64,000 nt of DNA from Plasmodium coatneyi (taxonomy: Eukaryota; Apicomplexa; Aconoidasida; Haemosporida; Plasmodiidae): NCBI RefSeq assembly GCF_001680005.1, contig NC_033558.1, positions 836,501 to 900,500 on the forward strand, in the 5' to 3' direction. The position numbers and the translations under genes are program-made. The notes beneath the pieces are model-generated. The model did no database searches, was not told the origin of the DNA, and saw nothing but the letters and a program-made list of their open reading frames with translations. Position 1 is the first letter of the stretch, and each line of letters starts with the position of its first letter. Of this stretch, positions 20,302 to 29,992 are shown piece by piece.

Positions 20302-21841
20302 GTCCACTCGGTTTACATTGAAGGTGTACACGTAGTGTGTCACCCCAACTACAATGTGCTCCTTTTTGGCACAGTTAAAGATGTGCACTTGGTTCATTCA
20401 GGAAGGAAAAGAAAAACCAACGTAAGAACAAAAGTTAGTGTTACCGTTAAGACTGAAGTGAGCACGAAATGGAAGGCCACTCTTGGGGGAATGCTTCCCA
20501 TGCCGACAATCTAAAATGCACAAGGGTAAAAATGAAGCATTAGAGACGGTAGATACATTTTTACAGTCGCGTAAATGAAAAACACTTCCCCCGAAAAATT
20601 GGAAAGATAACAGAATCGTGATAGGAACAAACAAAAAGTGCTTCTATTCGCCGCATGACACACATGTTAGGTGATAAATGGACACTTCTCTTCCTTTTTG
20701 CTCTTTCTCTCTCCCAACATACGACTTATTTTTTTCAAACGAATTATCTGCACAAATGGGGAAAATATGCAGTATGTCTAATGAGCCCAGTATGTGGTCA
20801 CTACACATTTTTTTTGTTCTTTTTTTTCTTTTTTCACAATTTTGGAGTAAAAAAAAAAAAAAAAGAAAAACGCGTAAATAAGTGCTCATCTTGCCATATA
20901 GACAAGTAGCAATTTATAACTTTGGAGAAAATCCTTCAAAAGATCCACATGAGCGGGTGAATATATGCATTACACGCGCAGTCACATCAGCGTGTATGCA
21001 CGCATGTGATTAAGTTTTTACATTTTTATAGCTTCCTTATGTGTGTTTCATCAGGGGAGTGAGGGGCGAAAGGAAAAGAAGGGATGTGGTATTTTCCCTG
21101 CCGCATTATATTTCGAATTCCACATGGTGTGTACGCAAGGATGTATATTCGCACGTTTCCCTTTTGCACATTTGTGTAGTCACACATTTCTCCCTACTTG
21201 TTACGCATTTTCGGAACGCTTTCGTGAGAAAAAGTTCAAGCATAAAAACATGCACGTTTTTTTTTTTTTCTTTTTACGGTTAAAAGTTTTGCAGTAATTG
21301 ACTCAAGGTGGGGGGAATTCGAAGCATGCGCACTGTTTTGCTACACTTTTAAATCTCCAAAGGTATTTTTTTTTTTTTTTTTTTTTTTTTCTCTTCCCCC
21401 TTTTTGCGTCAACACTGGAGAAAATGCAAAAAGAAATAAAAAAAAATGTAACGCAAGTGTGGCCAAAAAAAAAAGCGATGCAATATATTATTCCCATTTT
21501 AAACGGCGCAATATCGAACATTTTCGTTTTCTTCCGTTTTGTAAAGGAGAGTTGAAAAATAAACGTGTGGTGAAACGTGTGGTGGAAGAGATCGAAACTG
21601 CCGAGGCGTCGGCGAGCAGCGACGCGTCGTGAAATATGGGGCACCCGATGGAAGAGCAGTGCAACGTTGAACATTTTGCAAAAGAAGGAAAACGTGTTAA
21701 GTGATTCTCCACGGGGATACAACGTAGGTGTGAAGCACACAGTGTTGTGTAACCCCTGCCTGAGGCGCAACCCGCTGTATCGCCAAAAGAAATCAAAGCG
21801 GTTCACCCATTTTTACCGACCATTTACCTCTCTTCGACAAA

Positions 21842-23674
21842 ATGGGAATTAAAGGCCTGACCAAGTTCATCGCTGACGCAGCGCCCAACGCAATTAAGGA
21901 GATAAAAATTGAGAACCTGATGGGGAGAGTGGTGGCCATCGATGCGTCCATGTCTTTGTACCAATTTATAATAGCCATAAGGGACTCTGAGCAGTATGGA
22001 AATTTGACAAACGAGTCTGGGGAAACGACTTCGCACATATCGGGGTTGATGTCGAGAAGCATAAAGTTGATGGAAAATGGCCTGAAGCCGATCTACGTGT
22101 TTGATGGGGCCCCCCCTGAGCTGAAAGGATCCGAGTTAGAGAAAAGAGGAGAAAAAAGACAAAAGGCAGAAGAATTATTAAAGAAAGCTAAGGAAGAAGG
22201 AAATTTAGAAGAAATCAAAAAACAAAGTGGAAGGACAGTAAGGGTAACGAAAAAACAAAATGAAGAAGCAAAAAAATTATTAACACTAATGGGAATCCCC
22301 GTAGTGGAAGCCCCATGTGAAGCAGAATCTCAGTGTGCCTTCCTAACCAAGTACAATTTAGCACACGCAACAGCCACGGAAGACGCAGACGCATTAGTCT
22401 TCGGAACGAAAATTTTAATTCGAAATTTAAATGCCAATGCGTCTTCAGCTAGCCAAAATAAGAATAAAAACTCCAGCAAAAGAGGATACATACTAACGGA
22501 AATAAACCTCGAGCAAGTATTAAAAGGATTAAACTTAAGCATGGACCAGTTTATCGATTTCTGCATTTTATGTGGCTGCGACTATTGTGATACCATAAAA
22601 GGGATAGGGTCAAAGACGGCTTACAATCTGATCAAGGAATATAATTGTATTGAAAAAATTATAGAAAATATTGATAAGAATAAATACCAAGTTCCTTCTA
22701 ACTTCCGTTTTGTAGAAGCGAGGGATTCTTTTATTAACCCTAAAGTTCTTACCAAGGAGGAAATTAAAATTGACTGGGCGGAACCCAAAATTGAAGAATT
22801 AAAAAACTTCCTAATTAAGGACTATAATTTTAACGAAGTTAGAGTTACCAATTATATTAACAGATTGTTGAAGGCTAGGAAAGTTACCACTCAGAGACGC
22901 CTAGACAACTTTTTTACCGCCTGCACGAAGAAAAGCACCAAACTGGTCATTGAGGAAAGTCAAACTAAGAAGGAGGTGAAGACGAAGCGGAAGGGAAAGA
23001 AGAGGGAAGCTCCCAACGACAGCGCCACGAAACTCAACTCCAAGCAGAATAAGAAGCCAAAGGCGGAAAAGGAACCCAAGAGAGAGCAGACGGATGGAGA
23101 CGCCCACAACGGGGACGATAACGAGGAGGAGGAGGGAGAAGGAGAAGCCACCGGTATGGGCGTGAAAGACCCCTTTGACAGCGACGAAGACGAGGACAAC
23201 CCCAGCCCCAACTTCTTCCACCACAAATCCGACTCCGAATCAGGTAATGTAAAAAAAGAAAGTACGGACCAGGACGCAAACGCCACCACAACGGGTGATG
23301 GGTATACCTTCCCCAATGGGAAGGACGCATTAGAAAGTAACGTGCACCTAAGTAGCAACAGCACTTTGCACAGTTGTAACAATTTGAAGAGTGAGAAAGC
23401 AGCCAACGAGAGCATGCACGTCGTAGGTAGTAGTGGCAATGAGGTAGACACAAATCATGTAGGTAACAACCATGTAGATAACAACCATGCAGGCAACAAC
23501 CATGTAGGCACCGGTGATCTGTTCACTCCGAACGTCAGCGATTGTGTGAATAACAATGCTGATAAAACACAACCTGAAATTGAAATGAAAAAAAAAAACA
23601 CTTTGTTTTTGCTGCCCTACTGCCCCAAGGATGTTACTAAGGTGAAGAAGAGGAAGTCCGTTCAGCGTTGTTAG
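21842..23674 (+). CDS. FEN1: Flap endonuclease 1
   Basis: Single exon of 610 residues. The ATG starts the invariant N-terminus MGIKGLTKFI, which must be exact because the alpha-amine side is part of the active centre in this family. Catalytic acids are all visible: Asp34, Asp88, Glu160, Glu162, Asp181, Asp183 and Asp247. The helix-hairpin region CDYCDTIKGIG follows. A PCNA-binding PIP box (QRRLDNFF) lies at 351-358. FEN1 removes 5' flaps in Okazaki-fragment processing and long-patch base-excision repair in the nucleus. A roughly 12-residue Asn/Ser insert sits before the Asp247 region. After the PIP box there is an unusual 250-residue hydrophilic tail with basic, then acidic, then Asn/His repeat blocks, far longer than the short basic tail of animal FEN1 (about 380 residues in total). 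Confidence 0.98.
   Translation: MGIKGLTKFIADAAPNAIKEIKIENLMGRVVAIDASMSLYQFIIAIRDSEQYGNLTNESGETTSHISGLMSRSIKLMENGLKPIYVFDGAPPELKGSELEKRGEKRQKAEELLKKAKEEGNLEEIKKQSGRTVRVTKKQNEEAKKLLTLMGIPVVEAPCEAESQCAFLTKYNLAHATATEDADALVFGTKILIRNLNANASSASQNKNKNSSKRGYILTEINLEQVLKGLNLSMDQFIDFCILCGCDYCDTIKGIGSKTAYNLIKEYNCIEKIIENIDKNKYQVPSNFRFVEARDSFINPKVLTKEEIKIDWAEPKIEELKNFLIKDYNFNEVRVTNYINRLLKARKVTTQRRLDNFFTACTKKSTKLVIEESQTKKEVKTKRKGKKREAPNDSATKLNSKQNKKPKAEKEPKREQTDGDAHNGDDNEEEEGEGEATGMGVKDPFDSDEDEDNPSPNFFHHKSDSESGNVKKESTDQDANATTTGDGYTFPNGKDALESNVHLSSNSTLHSCNNLKSEKAANESMHVVGSSGNEVDTNHVGNNHVDNNHAGNNHVGTGDLFTPNVSDCVNNNADKTQPEIEMKKKNTLFLLPYCPKDVTKVKKRKSVQRC
23450..23512 (+). repeat. 15-base tandem repeat coding for NNHVG/NNHAG in FEN1 tail
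   Basis: About four copies of AACCATGTAGGTAAC-like units encode Asn-Asn-His-Val-Gly/Asp in the disordered C-terminal tail of FEN1. Typical slippage-generated repeat of the malaria proteome. Confidence 0.8.
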
Positions 23675-24690
23675 GCGAGTCCAGGAGCAGGAGCGCCTAT
23701 GCAGACGGCGTGCACCCTTTTCGTGGCCCTGCTTTTTTTTTTTTTTTTTTTTTTTTTTACGTACTTTTTAGGCTCCCAAGGGTTTTACCACCTTGATGGG
23801 ACGCACGTATGCAGCAGCGCAGTTTGCCTCGCGATCCGTTTGGCTTTCTTTTACCTACCCAGTTGTCCCCCCCAAATGATTCCCCCCTTTTTAATTCCAC
23901 TCCGTGTGTATTTGCAACAGCCAGCTAATACAAATGCATTTTCATTTTGAAAAAAAAAAAAAAAAAAGAACTTCCGTTTGGTGTTTTATTATTAAAATAT
24001 TCCCCCATTTAAGAACATTTCTCCGCTCCTCTCTGTGGCTGTTTTTTTTTTCCACCATTTGACAGCAAGTGAGGGCGCAAAAGACCAAGTGACCGTTCCT
24101 CCTAGGGATAATCACAAAAATGGCCCTGTAGAAGACTTGCCCCGTTTTGCAACCCTTCGTGAATTTCCTTAGTGGTTGTTTTGGGCCAGCATAACGCGCT
24201 TTAAAAAAAGGAAAAAAAAATATGCACATGTAGGGCGGCTCCTCCTTGGCTTCTTCTGTAGCAATAACTGTGCAGGCCCTGACATGCGTTGGTGTTTCCT
24301 TCACTTTGGATCCCCTTTTCATATGGCCCTATTTTTCCGTTGACGTTGAATGTGCCTCCCCCAAGAAGGTTCCCATCTCCCCCCCTAAGAAAACTAACTC
24401 GCTGCACACTTTGCTTCTTCCACAGGTGAGCAATTTAAAAAAGAAAAAGGAGGGGTACAAATCCACGTAAGCATGTGTTGGTAGGTAATAACGTACACCC
24501 AAATCAGCGCATCCTCGCGTTATTTTTAGCGACCGTCACACTTGTGTAGCGTTCCTCACGCCACTCCTCAATTGTAGCTTTTCCCTCATTTTGTGCGAAG
24601 AGAACTTATGAGGGAAGTCAACTCAGGTGTTCATTTTTGCAAAGTCCACTTTGGCGTTCTCCCGTCTGATCAAGCGTAAAATTGTTTTAA
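23675..24690. other. Intergenic spacer between FEN1 and next plus-strand gene
   Basis: Contains a T-run of over 20 bases after FEN1 near 23737 and an A-run at 23950. The rest is mixed sequence. No exon or RNA gene recognised. Confidence 0.5.
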
Positions 24691-26518
24691 ATGAATAATT
24701 TAAGGAAAGGGATTTTTTTCTGCTTTTTTAAAAGTGAAAAATGTATTTCCTGTTGTGAAAAAAGGAGCAGAGCGAATGTGCAGCTTGTGGGGAGGAAGGT
24801 GGGGGGTGACATCAACAGGGAGCGCGTTCGAGAATTTGCGAAAGGTAGGGGAGAAGAGGCAGTGACGAAGTTAAGCAGGTCAAGCAAACCGCGGTCACCG
24901 AATGCGCTTGGAACCCCCGGGGAAGTGACATGGAGGGGGGCAGCACACTTCTCCAGCGTTGGTGAAACGGAAGCCAGCGAACCCGGTGTAGGGGTCTATC
25001 AGCAGGGGGAAAGCGCAGATGGAGGTGCGATAGAGGATGTGGAGGAGGGCCAGCGTGACAGTCAAGACGACGATCAGGACGACGTCGACCGCGACGACGT
25101 TGACCGGGACAACGTTGAGCAGTACGCCAAGTCATTCTACGAAATCTACGACGACCACGGGGACACACAGGACTGCCCTCATGAACTCCGCAGGTTCATC
25201 AGAAAGGAACACATGGAAGTGAAGATAAAAATTAAATGCTCCAGTCCGAGGAACCTGAACAAGCTAGATGTTCAGAACGTCATCGGTGAGATGTTCTTGG
25301 GTGGTGACGCAACCGACTCGGGTAATGATGTGACCAACTCGGGTAGTGACGCGACCGACTCGGGGGAGGAAACGCACCAAGACAACGCAGAAATCTACTA
25401 CCTCAATTCAAATTTCAAAAATTTCAACTACCCAGACAGAAACGTGTTGTGGCCCAACCCGCTAATATACAACCACCGACTGCAGCCATTCCTCCTGGAA
25501 AGGAGGAAAGACGAAGATAGTAACACCTTTGACATGAACAAAAAGTGTATCGAAGTAAATAAAAGGAGGCTGCAGAATTTGTGGTGCTACAGCTCCAGTT
25601 ACGGAATAGACTGGAACACCCTGGATGCTCTTTTTTTAAAATTCAAATGTCAGAAGGAGGAACATTTGAGCAAGTGGGAAGAAAATAAAAACAGCATCAT
25701 GATCTATGCGTCGACAGTCGCCAAGAGGAAGTTAATAAAGAGCCGAAAAAAGTTGCTAGACAATCTGGGCATCGATTACTCCAATAACGTTTATGCCAAT
25801 TATGAGGACACGGGGGAGGTGCAAGAAACGTTTATGGAAGATGACCAGGACGTCGAATATAATTTGTTGTTTCCCCGATCCGTCTTCCGCAAGTGGACTC
25901 GCACGTACTGTTGGAGCATTGCGTGTCTGAACCGTGTGAACCGTGTGCACCAATAAGAATGGCACCGTCGTGATGATAATGTTACGGGTGTCACATCTCC
26001 CTATTCATGAACCCTCATAAACATGAATTTTTTTTTTTTTTTTTTTTCCCCTTTTTAAAGCCTGTACTTTTACTGGAAGGACCGGTACATGCACTACTAC
26101 GAAGACACCCTATGCGATTACCTGAAGGGGGAAATTGTAGACTTGCAACTACTGCGGGAACAGAATGAGCGGAACCTGCATTTGTCTGGGAAGAAAATGA
26201 TGACAGAGCACTCGTTCAGCTTAAGGCCAGTCAAGGGGTCCAATTTGTATGTTACGAGATATGTACCCAAGGAAAAACGACGGGTAAGGCGCAGTGCGCA
26301 CAGTGCATACAATGCGTACAGTGCATGTATTGCATGGAGTATGTAGTTATTCCCACACATGGGCGCTCTTCCACTGAGCTGCAAAAGTACGTTATCCCCA
26401 TCACACTGCATCCACCCCTCATACGTACTCCTCACCGCAGGTTAGAACAAATGCCGACCAATTTGACTTAACAGGCGTCGGAGAGAATATATATAACACC
26501 TCCCAGAAGGAGAAATAA
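24691..26518 (+). CDS. Conserved-looking protein of unknown function, three exons
   Basis: Exons 24691-25904, 26061-26283 and 26441-26518 give 504 residues. Exon 2 follows a T-tract acceptor, and exon 3 ends with TAA at 26516-26518. The first donor is the least sure: GTACTG at 25905 is chosen, but a GT at 25893 has the same phase. Residues 1-250 are low-complexity with Asp-rich repeats. The C-terminal half is well-structured in appearance, with many aromatic residues (for example YFYWKDRYMHYYED after the first junction), a basic helix, and a final NADQFDLTG-type tail. That part is likely the conserved domain, but I do not recognise a family. No signal peptide or membrane span is seen. It sits between FEN1 and the ZRANB2-like gene on the same strand. 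Confidence 0.75.
25063..25365 (+). repeat. Two short in-frame repeat blocks (DDVDR and DATDSGN type)
   Basis: At 25064-25125 a 15-base unit gives Asp-Asp-Val-Asp-Arg repeats. At 25300-25365 a 24-27 base unit gives ATDSGND/VTNSGSD/ATDSGEE. Both lie in the low-complexity first half of the unknown gene. Confidence 0.75.
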
Positions 26519-27957
26519 ATTGGGAAAAAAATGCGGATGTCGTTCCTCTATGTGGCCTGGGTGGCATGTTGAGAGAAAACCTGTGCAGACATTTATATCC
26601 CTTCCTACGCGGGTTGGTTCCTCCAAGCAGTGTGCTTACTTCCAAGAAGTCCTGTAGAATTGGGGAACTGCCCACCCCTCTATAGGCTGGCAACGCTCAC
26701 TTATGCAGACGTATGGTGGATGGTTATCATGGTAATTTGTTCCTGCTTTATCACACGTATTGTGTGCTGGTGCTTATGCGGACGGATGTTTTTCTGGTGT
26801 ACCTATCTGCTCACACAGGAGGGCCTTTCTTCACCCCACCAGATCCTACGGGATCCACTCACATCCTTCCACAACCCCGTTCTCACGCAAGTGAGGTACT
26901 TGTCAACGCCTTTGCAAAGTTTATTTTATTTTTTTTCGAATTCCCATACGGAGGGGAAGTTACCACATGGAGAAAAAAAAATGACACCAAGGGTTAGAAT
27001 TGTAAAAAAATGGGTTAAGTGTTGGCTAAAAAAAAAAAGAAGCAGTAACATCACCCCGATGGAGAACCTACCATGGAATGACACATCTAATGTAAGAATA
27101 TTTCATTCGAGGCATTCTTTTTTTTTTTTTTTCTTTTTTTCCTTCCAATTAGAATTGTTTTGTACTAATTTTGGTGCACCAACGTTCGTGGATTGGTGGA
27201 CCTCATAGGCACATTTCTTTTTCCCCCGCCCGAAATGAGAGTCCGGATGTTTCAAAGCCTTAAATATAGTGCTCATTATAGTGGCACTAAATAAGATAAA
27301 AAAAAAAAAAAAAAAAAAAAAGCGCGACGAAAGAATTGCAGAGGAAGCAGTTACAAGTTAGAAGTGGCACGCCACAGGTAACGCGAATGAGTCGCACAAA
27401 GAGTACCAAAAATTGGTATTTTCCCCCCTCATCAGTCGTGGGCCTCATGTGGATGTACCACGTAAAATTGAATTTTTACTGGTGGCAGTATCCCTCTGGG
27501 GAAGGGATATAGCAGCCACTTTGGCGTCACATGAATGTATATGTTTGTGTTTATTTGTACCCGCCCGTGGCAACCGTGGGAACATTTTTTCCCTTCTCAA
27601 CGAACCATGAACAAATCGCGACTTCATTTTTTACCCGTGCGATTGAAACGTTTGTGAGCCACCCATGTTATATACACCCTTTTAAAGGCAAACAAGTCCC
27701 AAAGGACAAAAAGAAAAAAAAAAAAAAAAATTGTTACTCAGACGGAGAAACAAACGGGAGTATAGTAGACCGAAGGGACATAGAACGTAAATGAGGCAAA
27801 GCATAGGATGGAAAATCGAAAGTACATTGGTTAGTCTATTGAACAGTTTGGATGTGCATGTGATGTTGTGCTTACAGTTTGCATTTCTCAGTGTGTACCC
27901 CACGCGTGGCACGTTCCCTTTCTGAGCATTTTCTCTCACCCCGTCTGCAACAATGCT
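26519..27957. other. Intergenic spacer
   Basis: Holds homopolymer tracts (T near 27118-27132, A near 27299-27320 and 27713-27730). Open frames here are short and rich in homopolymer-coded residues. I see no supported gene. Confidence 0.5.
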
Positions 27958-28046
27958 ATGCGTAAAATTTTGCAGTTTCAACTGTTGTCATTCGTTGTTG
28001 CGTAGTTGTTGCGCAGTTTTTGGTTACTCCAATTTGTGCATTAGCA

Positions 28047-28077
<31 letters not shown>

Positions 28078-29480
28078 GTATTCCCTTCTTTTTGCGCCCC
28101 TTACTCCCTGCAGACAATGAACTGACGGGGGACTGGATATGCTCGGACGACAAGTAATGCCAAATTTTTCCAACCCATTCGCTGCTTCGGAGCAGGTCTA
28201 TCCGTCGCGGAGGATGCATTATTACGTCTAACTCTCGACCATGGCAAACCGCTTCTGCTTGTCCCTTTCGTTGTTCACGCCCAATCGGGCATGACACCCC
28301 GGGGAAGTTACGTCTACGTAGTTATCTGCGTACACCACGCCGTGCATAGCACCCCTTACTGCACGCAAAAAATGAAAAAACGCTTTTCATGCATATTATT
28401 TTTAAAGGTGCGGGATTGTGAACTCGGCTCAAAGAACACACTGTAACCGATGCAACAGAGTCAGGCCAAAGAGCACAAGTAACGGTTTTAAAGTGGCACA
28501 CTGGCGATGTGCCATGAGTAATGTGTATAGGTGTCTCACGTACTGACCGTTACGGTCCACCACCGTTGCTTCGTCTGCCACTACAGCGTGTGCAACGTAG
28601 AAGCGGGGTTCTAAATAGGTACAACTTAGTGTATCACTTTGCACACCGCTACACACATCGCCGCACCCACCACCCCGTAGTGAGAAAAAATCCGAAGCAG
28701 GTGCTTTTCAAAGCGAACGACTGGAAGTGTGAAGACTGCGGTAACATCAATTGGGCCAAGAGAGATAAATGTAACATTTGTAGTAAGGTAAAGTTCCCAA
28801 AAAAGGGAAGCGACCCTAAGTCGAATAAAGAGGTACGGACTGGCAAAGGTGGAGGCCACTACGACATTCAGGGAAGTAATGAAAAGAGAGTCCATGACTC
28901 GGATGACGAGGAGTATGATGAGTTCGGTCGGAAGAAGAAGAGGAAGATAGTAGGTTCGTACCTGGTTGGAGAAGTGGCTCTGCGCTGCTGTCTGTATTGC
29001 GTACATACTCCAAACACACACGTTGTTCGGGCGATACTGCACTTTTTGCCAATGTTTTTTTTTTTTTTTTTTTTTTTTGCAGATAAGGATGTCAAGAAGG
29101 ATAAGGATAGGGACGATAATGACACGAGCAGGGACGCAAGTGGCTACACAAACAACAAAGAGTCCTCCTACAAAAAGGACACGTACAGAAACAAACAGTT
29201 TAATGACTCCCCGTCGAGGAATTCCACGTCAAATAATTACCAAAAAGGTGGCGGCGGAGGCGGCTATTACAAGAATTACTACGACCGGAGGAAGGAGGAC
29301 GGGGATTACAGCGCCCGTCGGTATGATGGAAGCAACAAGCATGACGACCGAAATAGGTATGATGACCGAGGCAGACATGATGAGCGGAAATCGAACTATG
29401 ACAGTGGTAGGCGGCACCACGATAGGGCGGAGAATGACAGGCTAGCCGATTACGACCGAAGGAGGTATAGACGGGATTAA
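27958..29480 (+). CDS. ZRANB2-like protein: two RanBP2-type zinc fingers and an RD-rich tail
   Basis: Proposed exons are 27958-27961, 28114-28153, 28408-28478, 28681-28953 and 29083-29480 (261 residues). Finger 1 (WxCx4C...CNRC, with Cys11, Cys16, Cys27 and Cys30) is built across the exon 2/3 junction. Finger 2 (DWKCEDCGNINWAKRDKCNIC, Cys55, Cys58, Cys69, Cys72) lies in exon 4. The DSDDEEYDEFGRKKKR segment that follows matches the conserved SDGEYDEFGRKKKK segment of animal ZRANB2. The tail is Gly-rich, then Arg/Asp-rich (repeated YDDR). ZRANB2 binds single-stranded GGU-type RNA and affects splicing in the nucleus, and the same role is expected here. The four-base first exon (ATG C) is the weakest part; another start is possible. 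The donor at 28954 (GTTCGT) is atypical but gives the right phase. Confidence 0.85.
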
Positions 29481-29607
29481 GCTTGTCACGCGGAAGAAGA
29501 GGATGAACCAACAAAGCTGCGCAGATGGTGTGGCAATTACAAAAACTCGCATAACGATGGCGAAGAATTATTTTTTGAAGCTGCAAAGGGGCTCATCAGT
29601 CGTGGCG

Positions 29608-29640
<33 letters not shown>

Positions 29641-29692
29641 ATATTTTTGGTGCACATTGTAGCTAGTTATGTGCGTTGTACATATGTGAATA

Positions 29693-29729
<37 letters not shown>

Positions 29730-29992
29730 CTTTTCCGTTTTGAATAATGTGTAGCTGAGCATGGAGATGGAGGCGTGTTTGTGTGAAATTTTGTCTCCCA
29801 ATTTTTTGCTTGGCGTTTTATAAAAGTCACGTTTATGTGAATACGTGTATATGTAGGTACATATACATATGTACATGCACGTGTGTGTGTGGCCAGTGGC
29901 ATTACCTCCGTGCACACACATAAGTCACTTCCTTTTTTGAAGTCAAAACTACGTTTGTTAATTGTTTTAATTCACCGCTTGGCCACCCCCGG
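29481..29992. other. Convergent spacer with long homopolymers
   Basis: Separates the ZRANB2-like gene (+) and the TEX9-like gene (-). It contains a 29-base poly(A) at 29610-29638 and a 35-base poly(T) at 29695-29729. No gene supported. Confidence 0.6.
29610..29729. repeat. Poly(A)29 and poly(T)35 pair
   Basis: Two of the longest homopolymers in the window, in inverted orientation 56 bases apart. As RNA they could fold into a stem; as DNA they are nucleosome-excluding tracts. Confidence 0.85.

Larger units (their letters stand above)
17856..21841. other. Long (4 kb) divergent intergenic region between SIAP1 and FEN1
   Basis: This is the largest gene-free stretch in the window. It must contain both promoters and 5' leaders. 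It holds an AT-rich direct repeat near 18445-18520, a TA stretch near 18590, a triplicate GCTACCT element at 19168-19278, TGCATGCA sites at 19291 and 19448, and long T-runs (19073-19099, 20270-20297, 21366-21390). Several open frames of 60-100 codons are scattered on both strands, none with convincing composition. A noncoding RNA is possible but not shown. Confidence 0.5.
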
